A stretch of 64,000 bases of DNA. Origin: Pedobacter indicus (GTDB lineage: Bacteria > Bacteroidota > Bacteroidia > Sphingobacteriales > Sphingobacteriaceae). The notes below the pieces were generated by a model. It saw nothing but the letters and a program-made list of their open reading frames with translations. It searched no databases and had not been told where the DNA came from. Made by a program: the position numbers and the translations under genes. Positions within the stretch are counted from its first letter, which is position 1. Each line of letters begins with the position of its first letter. Below, in pieces: positions 36,098 through 44,415 of the stretch. The stretch spans positions 2,542,001 to 2,606,000 of the forward strand of contig NZ_QRGB01000001.1 in NCBI RefSeq assembly GCF_003449035.1, written 5' to 3'.

Positions 36098-37093
36098 TTA
36101 GAATTTCACTTCAGGGAATTCACCGTCCCATTTATCGTCCAACCCCACGTCTTGTATGAGATTAGGAAAGGTGAAGATTGTCCCTTTCAATTTAGTAACC
36201 TTGTTACTCTGAATAAGAACATTCGGAACGGTTATCTCTCGAACCAACTCTCCCGATTCATCGTAAGCGGCAATTTTAACTACAACTGCCTCTGGTGTGC
36301 TTCCTATCTCCTCTTTGAGGATAAAATACGTCGATGTGCTGAAGACACCATCTACTACATCCTCAGGGGATACAGTTACTCTGTAAAAGGTTTGATAAGG
36401 AGTATCGTCAGCACCTCTGGTTTCATGGAAACCATCTTTATAAAATGGGTTGAAGTATTTGGCTGTGTTTTCAATTGTAATATCCAAATGACCCTTAAGA
36501 TCGGTGATACCTTCTTCTAAATTGAGATCTAGACGCCCTACATAACGGCTCAATTTAATGTTTGAGATTGCTTCATTGGTGATTTTGAGTGATAATATTT
36601 TCATAGCTGAAAATGCTTCTTTTACTTTGGGCGAAACTCGGACACCAATTGAGCTTGCACTTTGTATTTGTGTCCATTCTATCGACTCTTCTTCTCCAAG
36701 TTTAACCCCGTGCATGGCTATATATATTCTGTTTCCTGTGACTTCTGGATCAAAATATTTTTCATAAGTACCAAAATGCTCATCATCCGCGTATTGCCGT
36801 TCGTGATGAATAGGTTCTGCATTCACATCTGCATACACATAAATATCCAATACATTGATATGATCTCTTAGATCAACGCTTCCCGATCCGGGAGTCGCTG
36901 AGAATATACCCTTCTCAGCAGAGGCTGTTGATGGTTTGGGGAATGGTACGAGTTCTTGCTCAAAACCATCAACCTTAATTGAAACGAAAACCTTATCATC
37001 CAGTCCCTCCTTATCGGGGACCGGTGTTTCGTTGGAACACGCGGATAAAAGACCTACCATAACAAGTCCAAAAAGAATTTTAAATTTTGCCAT
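36098..37093 (-). CDS. Lipoprotein of unknown function (fimbrillin/Mfa-like pattern)
   Basis: A 331-residue lipoprotein. Starting at 37093 gives a clean lipoprotein signal (MAKFKILFGLVMVGLLSACSNE); the open frame reaches back to 37168. The body has a strand-rich pattern recalling FimB/Mfa2-type or fimbrillin-like proteins of Bacteroidota: INVLDIYVYAD, NRIYIAMHG, VGRLDLNLEEGI and a C-terminal NKVTKLKGTIFTF. The resemblance is in general layout only, so the assignment is tentative. It stands alone, with a terminator behind it and the divergent M1 peptidase gene in front. Confidence 0.7.
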   Translation of the reverse strand: MAKFKILFGLVMVGLLSACSNETPVPDKEGLDDKVFVSIKVDGFEQELVPFPKPSTASAEKGIFSATPGSGSVDLRDHINVLDIYVYADVNAEPIHHERQYADDEHFGTYEKYFDPEVTGNRIYIAMHGVKLGEEESIEWTQIQSASSIGVRVSPKVKEAFSAMKILSLKITNEAISNIKLSRYVGRLDLNLEEGITDLKGHLDITIENTAKYFNPFYKDGFHETRGADDTPYQTFYRVTVSPEDVVDGVFSTSTYFILKEEIGSTPEAVVVKIAAYDESGELVREITVPNVLIQSNKVTKLKGTIFTFPNLIQDVGLDDKWDGEFPEVKF

Positions 37094-37302
37094 AGTTTTT
37101 AAATATAGTGTTGTTTTAAATATTTGTTTTATTTTCATATTTACTCCTATAAACTGAAAATGAGACAAACATTTAAAAGCTTTCTGTCATTTCATAATAA
37201 AAGCAAGACTATCTAACGATGTTAGCAATTGCCCCTATTAAAGTCCGATTACGACAAGCGACCGCAATTTTTAAAATCGAATTAAATTGCGATTTTTGAA
37301 AG

Positions 37303-38961
37303 ATGAAATGGATCGTAAATCTACTCCTTTTATCGGTTTTGCTTCTGCCTTTGCAAAGTGATGCTCAACTTCTTCATGCGTCAAACAAATTTACACGGGC
37401 CGACTCGCTTCGTGGCACGCTAAGCCCGCTACGAACCGCTTATGATATTCAATATTATCACCTGGATGTTCGCGTAGATATTGACAAACGCTTTATCAGT
37501 GGATCTAACCTTTTTAAATTCAAGGCGACACAAGACTTTGATCGTCTGCAGTTCGACTTGTTCGACAATCTGAAAGTTGAAAAGGTTACCTACAGAGGGA
37601 AAGAGCTACCTTTTTCAAGAGAATTCAACGCTGTTTTTGTAGATTTCCCATCTCAAATAAAAAAGGGGGTCGTTGATTCTTTTCGCGTGCACTATTCGGG
37701 AAATCCAATTATAGCAAAAAGAGCGCCCTGGGATGGAGGCTTTGTTTTTACCCGGGATAGCAATGGGAAACCCTGGGTATCCACGGCTAACCAGGGTCTT
37801 GGGGCGAGCAGCTGGTGGCCAAACAAAGATCATCAGGGGGATGAAGTAGACAGCCTGCTGATTAGTGTTTCAGTTCCAAAGGACTTGGTTAATGTATCAA
37901 ATGGACGTCTGCGTGGCAAAACAAAATTAAAAAATGGATACATCCGATACGATTGGTTTGTAAGCAACCCGATTAACAATTATTCGATTTCGCTAAACAT
38001 CGGCGACTATGTGAAACTCGAGGACACCTTTAACGGTGAGGAGGGGCCATTGGATTTGACTTATTGGGTACTGAAAGAAAACCTACAGAAAGCGAAAGTA
38101 CATTTCCCGAAGAATGTAAATCCGATGTTGGAGGCTTTCGAACATTGGTTTGGTCCCTATCCCTTTTACGAAGACAGCTACAAACTAATCGACGCGCCCT
38201 ATTTGGGAATGGAGCATCAAAGCGCGGTCACATATGGGAATAAATATCAAAACGGCTACTTAGGTCGGGACATGTCTGGCACGGGTTGGGGTTTGAAATG
38301 GGATTTTATCATAATTCACGAAAGTGGGCATGAATGGTTTGGTAACAATATTACTGCAAAAGACCTTGGCGATATGTGGATCCACGAGGCATTTACTAAT
38401 TACTCGGAGGCCCTCTATATTGACTATGTTTTCGGTAAACAGGCTGGTCTGGAGTATATACACGGCAACCGAAAAGGAATACAAAACGATCGCCCCTTAC
38501 AAGGTCCTTATGGAGTAAATAAAGAAGGTTCTGGCGATATGTATGTAAAAGGCGGTGTATTTCTGAACATGTTACGTACGATAATTGACGACGACGAAAA
38601 GTGGAGGCAGATCTTACGAGGATTAAACAAGGAATTTTATCATAAAACAGTTGATTACGAGGATATTGAAAAATACATATCTACTAAATCCGGCATCAAC
38701 ATGAAGTCTATTTTTTCTCAATATCTACAACATACGGGTATTCCCACGCTGGAACTTCAATGGGATGAAGGTAAATTGTATGGTCGGTGGATTGCTGAAG
38801 TTGAGGATTTCTCAATGCCTGTAAAAATCAAGGTTAAAGGAGGTGAATATCAGTTTTTCAACCTTAATCAAAAATTCTCTGAAATAATTTTACAAGACGC
38901 TGAGAAAGATCTTATCGAAGTAGATGTGTTTAATTATTATATTGGCGTCCTATTTAACTAA
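37303..38961 (+). CDS. Exported M1-family metallopeptidase
   Basis: A 552-residue zinc aminopeptidase-type protein with a signal peptide (about residues 1-21). The zinc site is HESGHEW (His339, Glu340, His343) with the third ligand Glu362 in IHEAFTNY, exactly the HExxH-18-E spacing of the family. The substrate-binding motif is GMEHQSAVTYG, the counterpart of GxMEN. Its length matches M1 members lacking the long C-terminal helical domain. It lies 26 bases before a TMEM220-like gene and the ebo cluster, but that small gene has its own promoter box, so cotranscription is not certain. Confidence 0.92.
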   Translation: MKWIVNLLLLSVLLLPLQSDAQLLHASNKFTRADSLRGTLSPLRTAYDIQYYHLDVRVDIDKRFISGSNLFKFKATQDFDRLQFDLFDNLKVEKVTYRGKELPFSREFNAVFVDFPSQIKKGVVDSFRVHYSGNPIIAKRAPWDGGFVFTRDSNGKPWVSTANQGLGASSWWPNKDHQGDEVDSLLISVSVPKDLVNVSNGRLRGKTKLKNGYIRYDWFVSNPINNYSISLNIGDYVKLEDTFNGEEGPLDLTYWVLKENLQKAKVHFPKNVNPMLEAFEHWFGPYPFYEDSYKLIDAPYLGMEHQSAVTYGNKYQNGYLGRDMSGTGWGLKWDFIIIHESGHEWFGNNITAKDLGDMWIHEAFTNYSEALYIDYVFGKQAGLEYIHGNRKGIQNDRPLQGPYGVNKEGSGDMYVKGGVFLNMLRTIIDDDEKWRQILRGLNKEFYHKTVDYEDIEKYISTKSGINMKSIFSQYLQHTGIPTLELQWDEGKLYGRWIAEVEDFSMPVKIKVKGGEYQFFNLNQKFSEIILQDAEKDLIEVDVFNYYIGVLFN

Positions 38962-38974
38962 AGTTAATATTTAG

Positions 38975-38982
38975 TATATTTG
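38975..38982 (+). promoter_or_regulatory. -7 box directly before the TMEM220-like gene
   Basis: TATATTTG matches TAnnTTTG exactly, ending five bases before the ATG at 38988. No convincing -33 element is present. The spacing would make a leaderless mRNA, as at the VWA operon; a chance match in AT-rich sequence is possible. Confidence 0.35.
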
Positions 38983-38987
38983 AGTGT

Positions 38988-39353
38988 ATGTTTTTGACAA
39001 TTCTGAATATCATTTTCTTTTTGAGTTTTTTACTCTTCGCGTATTTTAATTTAAATGATAAGGACTCTTGGTTATGGGTGGGAATCTATGTTATTGCTGC
39101 GGTTCTGTGTGGTCTTGTCGTATTTGACCGAACCTACCCTTCCGTTTATTTATTTGTCATGGGTTTTTACTTTGTGTATGCAATCTTCCTTTTCTTCTCA
39201 AAAGATGGTGTATGGGATTGGTTCACGAAATATAAAAGACAAAGTATTGTCGAAAGTATGCAGGCGACGAAACCTTATATTGAAAAAACACGTGAGTTTT
39301 TCGGCCTGCTGATCATCACGGGAGCATTAGCTCTTAATTATATCTACGCCTAA
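38988..39353 (+). CDS. TMEM220-like membrane protein
   Basis: A 121-residue membrane protein with four predicted helices (about residues 3-20, 28-45, 52-70 and 103-119). The N-terminal pattern FFLSFLLFAYFNLNDKDSW followed by VFDRTYPSVYL and a C-terminal REFFGLLIITGALALNYIY matches the TMEM220 family of small membrane proteins, whose function is not known. It lies 27 bases upstream of eboA on the same strand and may be part of that transcript. Confidence 0.7.
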   Translation: MFLTILNIIFFLSFLLFAYFNLNDKDSWLWVGIYVIAAVLCGLVVFDRTYPSVYLFVMGFYFVYAIFLFFSKDGVWDWFTKYKRQSIVESMQATKPYIEKTREFFGLLIITGALALNYIYA

Positions 39354-39379
39354 AAATCAGGCAGTTAATACTATTAAAA

Positions 39380-40096
39380 ATGTACAAATACGATTTCAAT
39401 AGGTTAAGTCAATTGTTTTTTTCACTGATACAGGAAAACGTGAATGAAACCACATTAGACTGGCTTGAGGAAAAGTCAGAAGCTGTTAAAGGAAGAGATT
39501 CTTTTAGTAAGTTACCGGTTGCATTTTCATTGATAGCTAGAAAGGTAAAAAAAGATCCTTTACAAGTAGACGAGCAGACAGCAAAAAATATTGAAGATGT
39601 TATCCCTAACTTATCAGTCTCGCATTGGTCTGTACGTCGCCTTGTTAGAGTTTGGCTGCTAATGCAAGTGAATCCGACAAACCAAAAACAATACACAGAA
39701 CAAATACAAAGCCTATTCAATAACGCCGACATGAACGAGTTGGCAACACTATATGCTGCACTTCCGATTCTTGCTTATGCAGAACACTGGCGGAGTCAAT
39801 GCGCTGAAGGTATTCGAAGTAACATAGGCGATGTGTTAGACGCGGTAATTATGGACAATCCCTACCCTGCTGACTATCTAGATGAAGATGCATGGAATCA
39901 ACTGGTTCTTAAGGCATTCTTTACAGAAAAAGAAATCAGTCGGATTGTTGGCCTGAAGAAACGTGTCAATGAAAAGTTAGTTAAAGCATTACGAGATTAT
40001 GCAGATGAACGACGTTCTGCAGATAGAGAAATTAACCCTCAGTTATGGGAGATAGTCAATCTTATACAAGAGAAACAAACTGAAAACAAATTCTAG
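39380..40096 (+). CDS. eboA: EboA-like protein
   Basis: A 238-residue all-helical protein with no signal peptide, first gene of a complete six-gene ebo order (A to F). The sequence itself has few diagnostic motifs; SHWSVRRLVRVWLLM and LYAALPILAYAEHW are the most conserved-looking stretches. The identification rests on size, position and the five downstream genes, whose families match eboB to eboF in order. Ebo clusters occur in cyanobacteria, some proteobacteria and Bacteroidota. In scytonemin-producing cyanobacteria they are needed for export of a precursor to the periplasm, but the general product is unknown. Confidence 0.75.
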   Translation: MYKYDFNRLSQLFFSLIQENVNETTLDWLEEKSEAVKGRDSFSKLPVAFSLIARKVKKDPLQVDEQTAKNIEDVIPNLSVSHWSVRRLVRVWLLMQVNPTNQKQYTEQIQSLFNNADMNELATLYAALPILAYAEHWRSQCAEGIRSNIGDVLDAVIMDNPYPADYLDEDAWNQLVLKAFFTEKEISRIVGLKKRVNEKLVKALRDYADERRSADREINPQLWEIVNLIQEKQTENKF

Positions 40097-40118
40097 ATAC
40101 TTAAAATAAAAATAGATC

Positions 40119-41105
40119 ATGTGTAGTAGCCACTCCGTAGGGGAAGATAGAAAGAACTTTGGCGAGCGTACGCCACTTAACTTAAATGATATTAAAGGAA
40201 TGCGCTTTTTTGATCCGCATATCCACGTATCGTCGCGAACAACCGACGATTATCAAGCAATGTTTGATGCTGGAATTGTAGGAATCATAGAACCCGCGTT
40301 TTGGCTTGGGCAACCCAGAACCGGCTTATCGAGTTTTAAGGATTATTACAGCAGTTTAATTGGATGGGAACGCTTCCGTTCATCTCAATTTGGGATAAAG
40401 CATTATTGCACCATCGGCTTAAACTCTCGCGAAGCAAACAATATCGAATTGGCGGAGCAGGTAATGGAGCTACTTCCGTCCTTTATCTACAAAGAAGGAG
40501 TTGTCGGGATCGGAGAAATCGGCTTCGATGACCAAACTCCGGCCGAGGATCGCTTTTACCGAGAGCAATTGGAACTGGCAAAAGAAGCAGAACTTCCTGT
40601 ACAGGTACACACTCCGCACCGTGATAAAAAACAGGGGACAACACGTAGTATGGATATCGCTATCGAACATGGAGTTGATCCGTCCTTTGTAATTATCGAT
40701 CATAACAACGAAGAAACAGTCAAAGAAGTTCTTGATAGAGGGTTTTGGGCTGCATTTACGATTTATCCGTTTACGAAAATGGGTAATGAACGTATGGTCG
40801 AAATCGTGAAACAATATGGCGCTGAAAGAATCATGATAAACTCGGCAGCAGATTGGGGTATCAGTGACCCCTTAGCTGTGCCCAAGACGGCTGCATTGAT
40901 GAAGGCAATGGGTGTGTCCGAAGAAGACATTAAACTAGTTACCTACAAAAATGCAATCGCTGCCTTCGCCAAAAGTGGGCAGCTCGATGAAAGCGATTTC
41001 CTTACGGAAGGCGCCATTGATCAGAGTCAAAAATTTGAAGGAAATACCATTTTAAGGGGCGGACAGCAACCGCGTCCGGATAAGTCATCGATCATAATCA
41101 AGTAG
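40119..41105 (+). CDS. eboB: EboB-like TatD-family metal-dependent hydrolase
   Basis: A 328-residue TIM-barrel metallohydrolase of the TatD group. Metal ligands appear as FDPHIHVSS (His34, His36), GIGEIGFDD, VQVHTPHRD, FVIIDHNNEE and INSAADWG. The chosen start at 40119 follows eboA by 22 bases with an A-rich region before it; a start at the internal Met at 40200 (MRFFDPHIH) would also leave an intact domain. It is second in the ebo cluster. Reaction unknown. Confidence 0.82.
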   Translation: MCSSHSVGEDRKNFGERTPLNLNDIKGMRFFDPHIHVSSRTTDDYQAMFDAGIVGIIEPAFWLGQPRTGLSSFKDYYSSLIGWERFRSSQFGIKHYCTIGLNSREANNIELAEQVMELLPSFIYKEGVVGIGEIGFDDQTPAEDRFYREQLELAKEAELPVQVHTPHRDKKQGTTRSMDIAIEHGVDPSFVIIDHNNEETVKEVLDRGFWAAFTIYPFTKMGNERMVEIVKQYGAERIMINSAADWGISDPLAVPKTAALMKAMGVSEEDIKLVTYKNAIAAFAKSGQLDESDFLTEGAIDQSQKFEGNTILRGGQQPRPDKSSIIIK

Positions 41106-41115
41106 AATATCCATC

Positions 41116-42003
41116 TTGAAACGAATACACGCCTATCTGCTCTTAATGAGACCAGCTAACATCGTTACGGCAATTGCCGATGTTCTAGCAGGAATTGCAA
41201 TTTCGGGAATCCTGTCGATGATGACGACAACGTCAGCTCCTATGGAAATACTGTTGCTATGCATCTCTACAATTGGGCTCTATGGTGGTGGTATTGTCTT
41301 TAATGATGTTTTTGATTATAAGATTGACATGGTTGAAAGACCCGAACGGGTTATTCCGAGCGGTAAAATCTCAATTGGCGAGGCCACAGGTTTAGGTATA
41401 GTACTTCTGCTCATAGGTATTATCGCTGCTCTCCTTGTTAACACGACAGCATTTGTTTTGGCTATACTGACCAGCATTGCAGCTCTCACTTATAATCGTT
41501 GGGGGAAGCATCATTCTCTGTTGGGACCGCCCAATATGGGATTGTGTCGGGGATTAAACTTGCTGCTCGGGGTAAGCATACTTCCGGCAATGGTATTTGA
41601 CTTATGGTACATCGCTATCGTACCAATAATTTATATATCGGCAATAACAATGATCAGTCGCGGCGAAGTTCACGGCAGTAGTCGAAAACCATTATACTCT
41701 GCTGCTTTATTATATGGTTTGGTTATTTTGATGATTTTGTGGTTCGCGTGGAATCAACAGAAACAGCTCGTTGCTATACCATTCCTACTTGGTTTTGCGT
41801 TTATGATATATCGACCGCTATTGAAAGCTATACAATTGCCTACCGGCCCCGCGATAGGCAAATCGGTAAAAGCGGGTGTAATAGCCCTTATTTTAATGAA
41901 TGGAGCATGGGCTGCGGCAGGAGGTCAGTGGTTGTTGGCACTGGTAATAGTTGCCCTCTTACCATTCTCGCTATGGTTATCTAAAATATTCGCGGTAACC
42001 TAA
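41116..42003 (+). CDS. eboC: EboC-like UbiA-family prenyltransferase
   Basis: A 295-residue membrane protein with about eight or nine helices and the UbiA first aspartate motif NDVFDYKID (residues 63-71) followed by RPERVIPSG. Such enzymes transfer a prenyl chain to an acceptor in the membrane. The second Asp-rich motif of classical UbiA proteins is replaced by a MISRGEVHGSSRK segment (about 176-188). The frame begins at TTG (41116), 10 bases after eboB; the first ATG (41146) would begin MRPANIV and cut into the start of the first helix, so either is possible. It is the likely membrane step of the ebo pathway. Confidence 0.85.
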   Translation: MKRIHAYLLLMRPANIVTAIADVLAGIAISGILSMMTTTSAPMEILLLCISTIGLYGGGIVFNDVFDYKIDMVERPERVIPSGKISIGEATGLGIVLLLIGIIAALLVNTTAFVLAILTSIAALTYNRWGKHHSLLGPPNMGLCRGLNLLLGVSILPAMVFDLWYIAIVPIIYISAITMISRGEVHGSSRKPLYSAALLYGLVILMILWFAWNQQKQLVAIPFLLGFAFMIYRPLLKAIQLPTGPAIGKSVKAGVIALILMNGAWAAAGGQWLLALVIVALLPFSLWLSKIFAVT

Positions 42004-42006
42004 TAA

Positions 42007-43206
42007 ATGTTAAAAAACGTTATGGATTATATACAACAAGACTTTAGTGTTCATTTTAGTTATAAAGTATTTTTTACTGAATTTCTTTTTAATGAAAAGA
42101 ACTACTTATTCAGAGATTTACTAAAAAGTGTTCACGAAGAAGGCACAACGAGAAAGATTTTATTTGTTATTGATGAAAACATTATAGCTCATTTCCCACA
42201 ACTTAATGAGCAAATAGATTTCTATTTTAAAGATCTTCCCTTTATCAACTTAATTGCTGAAAAAATAATCGTGGCCGGTGGTGAAGTAGCTAAAAATGAG
42301 GAACGATATTTAGACCTCATTATTGATGCAGTAAACAGACATGGGGTCGATCGACACTCGTATATTGCCGGTATCGGTGGTGGTTCGGTATTAGACCTGA
42401 CAGGGTATGCCGCTGCGATTGCTCATCGGGGTATAAAATTAATTCGTATTGCAACAACCGTACTGGCACAAGATGATTCGGGGGTTGGTGTTAAAAATGG
42501 AATTAACTATCAGGGAAAAAAGAATTTTCTAGGGACTTTTGTACCCCCATTCGCGGTATTCAACGATTATCACTTTTTAACTACGCTGAGTGATAGGGAC
42601 TGGAAAGCGGGTATTTCTGAAGCGATTAAGGTAGCGCTTATCAAAGATGCAGGTTTTTTCGATTGGCTAGAGAAAAACGCGGGATTGCTGGCTAAGCGAG
42701 ATAAGCTAAGCATGCAATACATGATCAAGCGCTGTGCGGAACTTCATATGGAACATATCGCAGGTGGTGATCCTTTCGAATTTGGTTCTTCCCGACCGCT
42801 TGACTTCGGTCATTGGAGTGCGCATAAGCTAGAACAGCTAACTAATTTCGAAGTACTGCATGGTGAAGCGGTCGCTATGGGAATCGCGCTCGATACAGTC
42901 TACTCAAATCTCATTGGAAGTCTATCAGACACGGAGACAAACCGTGTAGTCAACTTATTGAAAGCAATTGGCTTACCCTTAACCCACAGGTATATGAATT
43001 TAAACAGCATAGATGATCCTATCTTTAAAGGTCTAAATGAGTTTAGAGAACACTTAGGCGGAAGGTTGACCATCATGCTTTTAAAAACAATTGGCACTGG
43101 ATATGAAGTTCATGAACTAGATCCAGCTGTAATCATAAAAGCATCTCGGTTTTTAAAAGATGTACATGAATCTCAAAATGAACAAAAACAACACATGTCA
43201 TGTTAA
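42007..43206 (+). CDS. eboD: EboD-like 3-dehydroquinate synthase-family protein
   Basis: A 399-residue protein of the dehydroquinate synthase-like fold. It binds NAD through GIGGGSVLDLTGYAAAI and has the metal-site region DWKAGISEAIKVALIKD, with histidines in DFGHWSAHKLE and EVLHGEAVAMG. The lysine and histidine pattern is that of sugar-phosphate cyclases, and the protein is about 30 residues longer than AroB. It is likely to cyclise a sugar phosphate other than DAHP. It starts 3 bases after eboC and its end overlaps eboE by 7 bases. It could be mistaken for aroB; the cluster argues against that. Confidence 0.85.
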   Translation: MLKNVMDYIQQDFSVHFSYKVFFTEFLFNEKNYLFRDLLKSVHEEGTTRKILFVIDENIIAHFPQLNEQIDFYFKDLPFINLIAEKIIVAGGEVAKNEERYLDLIIDAVNRHGVDRHSYIAGIGGGSVLDLTGYAAAIAHRGIKLIRIATTVLAQDDSGVGVKNGINYQGKKNFLGTFVPPFAVFNDYHFLTTLSDRDWKAGISEAIKVALIKDAGFFDWLEKNAGLLAKRDKLSMQYMIKRCAELHMEHIAGGDPFEFGSSRPLDFGHWSAHKLEQLTNFEVLHGEAVAMGIALDTVYSNLIGSLSDTETNRVVNLLKAIGLPLTHRYMNLNSIDDPIFKGLNEFREHLGGRLTIMLLKTIGTGYEVHELDPAVIIKASRFLKDVHESQNEQKQHMSC

Positions 43207-44411
43207 TAGACTCTGTCCATCTAAGCTATTGCACAAATATTCACGCCGGCGATAGCTGGAGCGAACATTTCGAAGCATTGAAATCGAACTTGCCGCGCAT
43301 CAAAGAAAAGCTATCGCCCAAACAGGCTTTTGGCATTGGACTACGTGTTTCAAATCTTGCCAGTCAAGAACTTCAGAGTGAAGAGAACTTCGAACAATTT
43401 AAAAAATGGCTGGAAGAAAATGACATGTATGTCTTCACGATGAATGGATTTCCTTACGGGGAGTTCCACCGTGAAAAGGTTAAAGAAAACGTTCACACGC
43501 CTGATTGGACCAGCACTGACCGGCTTTTTTATACATTGAGGCTGATTGGTATTTTAGTCAAACTTCTTCCTGAAGGAATGGACGGGGGAATATCAACATC
43601 GCCGCTAAGCTATAGACACTGGTTCTCAACACCTACTGAACGTGAAAATGCTATGCAGACCGCAACGCGAAACATCGTTGAGGTAGCTGAGCAGTTATAT
43701 CGTGTTAAATCTGTTAGTAACAAAACATTACACATCGATATTGAACCGGAACCGGATGGATTATTAGAGACTGGCGACGAGTTTTTAGACTGGTATAATA
43801 ACTATCTGATCCCTCTCGGGCGAAAACATTTTAAAGACAAATTTAAGTTAGGCGAAGATGAGGCTGACAGCTTGATTAAAGATCACGTCAGATTATGTTA
43901 TGACGTATGTCATTTTGCTTTAGGGTATGAAGACCATAAAGAAATGATATTGAAGCTTGAAAAAGAAAACATCCAGATTGGGAAGTTCCAGATCAGTGCT
44001 GCACTCAAAGCTAAACTTCCCGAGGATGGGGATACAAGAAAAGAAATAATTCAAGCATTCTCCGAATTTGATGAATCCACGTACCTACACCAAGTTATTG
44101 CTAATACAAAGGATGGAGTTAAATTAAGATATAGGGATTTACCTGAAGCAATAGCGGACGACAACAATAAAGGCACTACGGAATGGCGAGCACATTTTCA
44201 TGTGCCGGTATTTTTGGCTGACTATGAGCTTTTACAGTCTACTCAAGAAGACATCTTAGAGGTTCTCGACCTTCACAAAGAGAAGCAGCGCACCCCTCAT
44301 ATTGAAGTAGAAACCTATACTTGGAGTGTATTACCCGAAACATTAAAACTGCCGCTGGACGAGTCGATTATTCGAGAATTACAATGGGTACGAGACGAAC
44401 TTATGAAATAA
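43200..44411 (+). CDS. eboE: EboE-like TIM-barrel protein
   Basis: A 403-residue protein of the xylose-isomerase-like TIM-barrel type. Candidate catalytic or metal residues lie in SYCTNIHAGDSW (near the start), HIDIEPEPDGL (about 181-191), YDVCHFALGYED (about 236-247), IGKFQISAAL and HFHVPVF (about 331-337). Its length and the N-terminal YCTNIHAG pattern fit the EboE group, described as metabolite-traffic proteins. It overlaps eboD by 7 bases, indicating coupled translation, and is 4 bases from eboF. Confidence 0.83.
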   Translation: MLIDSVHLSYCTNIHAGDSWSEHFEALKSNLPRIKEKLSPKQAFGIGLRVSNLASQELQSEENFEQFKKWLEENDMYVFTMNGFPYGEFHREKVKENVHTPDWTSTDRLFYTLRLIGILVKLLPEGMDGGISTSPLSYRHWFSTPTERENAMQTATRNIVEVAEQLYRVKSVSNKTLHIDIEPEPDGLLETGDEFLDWYNNYLIPLGRKHFKDKFKLGEDEADSLIKDHVRLCYDVCHFALGYEDHKEMILKLEKENIQIGKFQISAALKAKLPEDGDTRKEIIQAFSEFDESTYLHQVIANTKDGVKLRYRDLPEAIADDNNKGTTEWRAHFHVPVFLADYELLQSTQEDILEVLDLHKEKQRTPHIEVETYTWSVLPETLKLPLDESIIRELQWVRDELMK

Positions 44412-44415
44412 AAAC

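Noticed and set aside
42007-43206. Housekeeping aroB
   Set aside because: Dehydroquinate-synthase-like, but embedded between eboC and eboE with coupled translation and extra length; more likely eboD.
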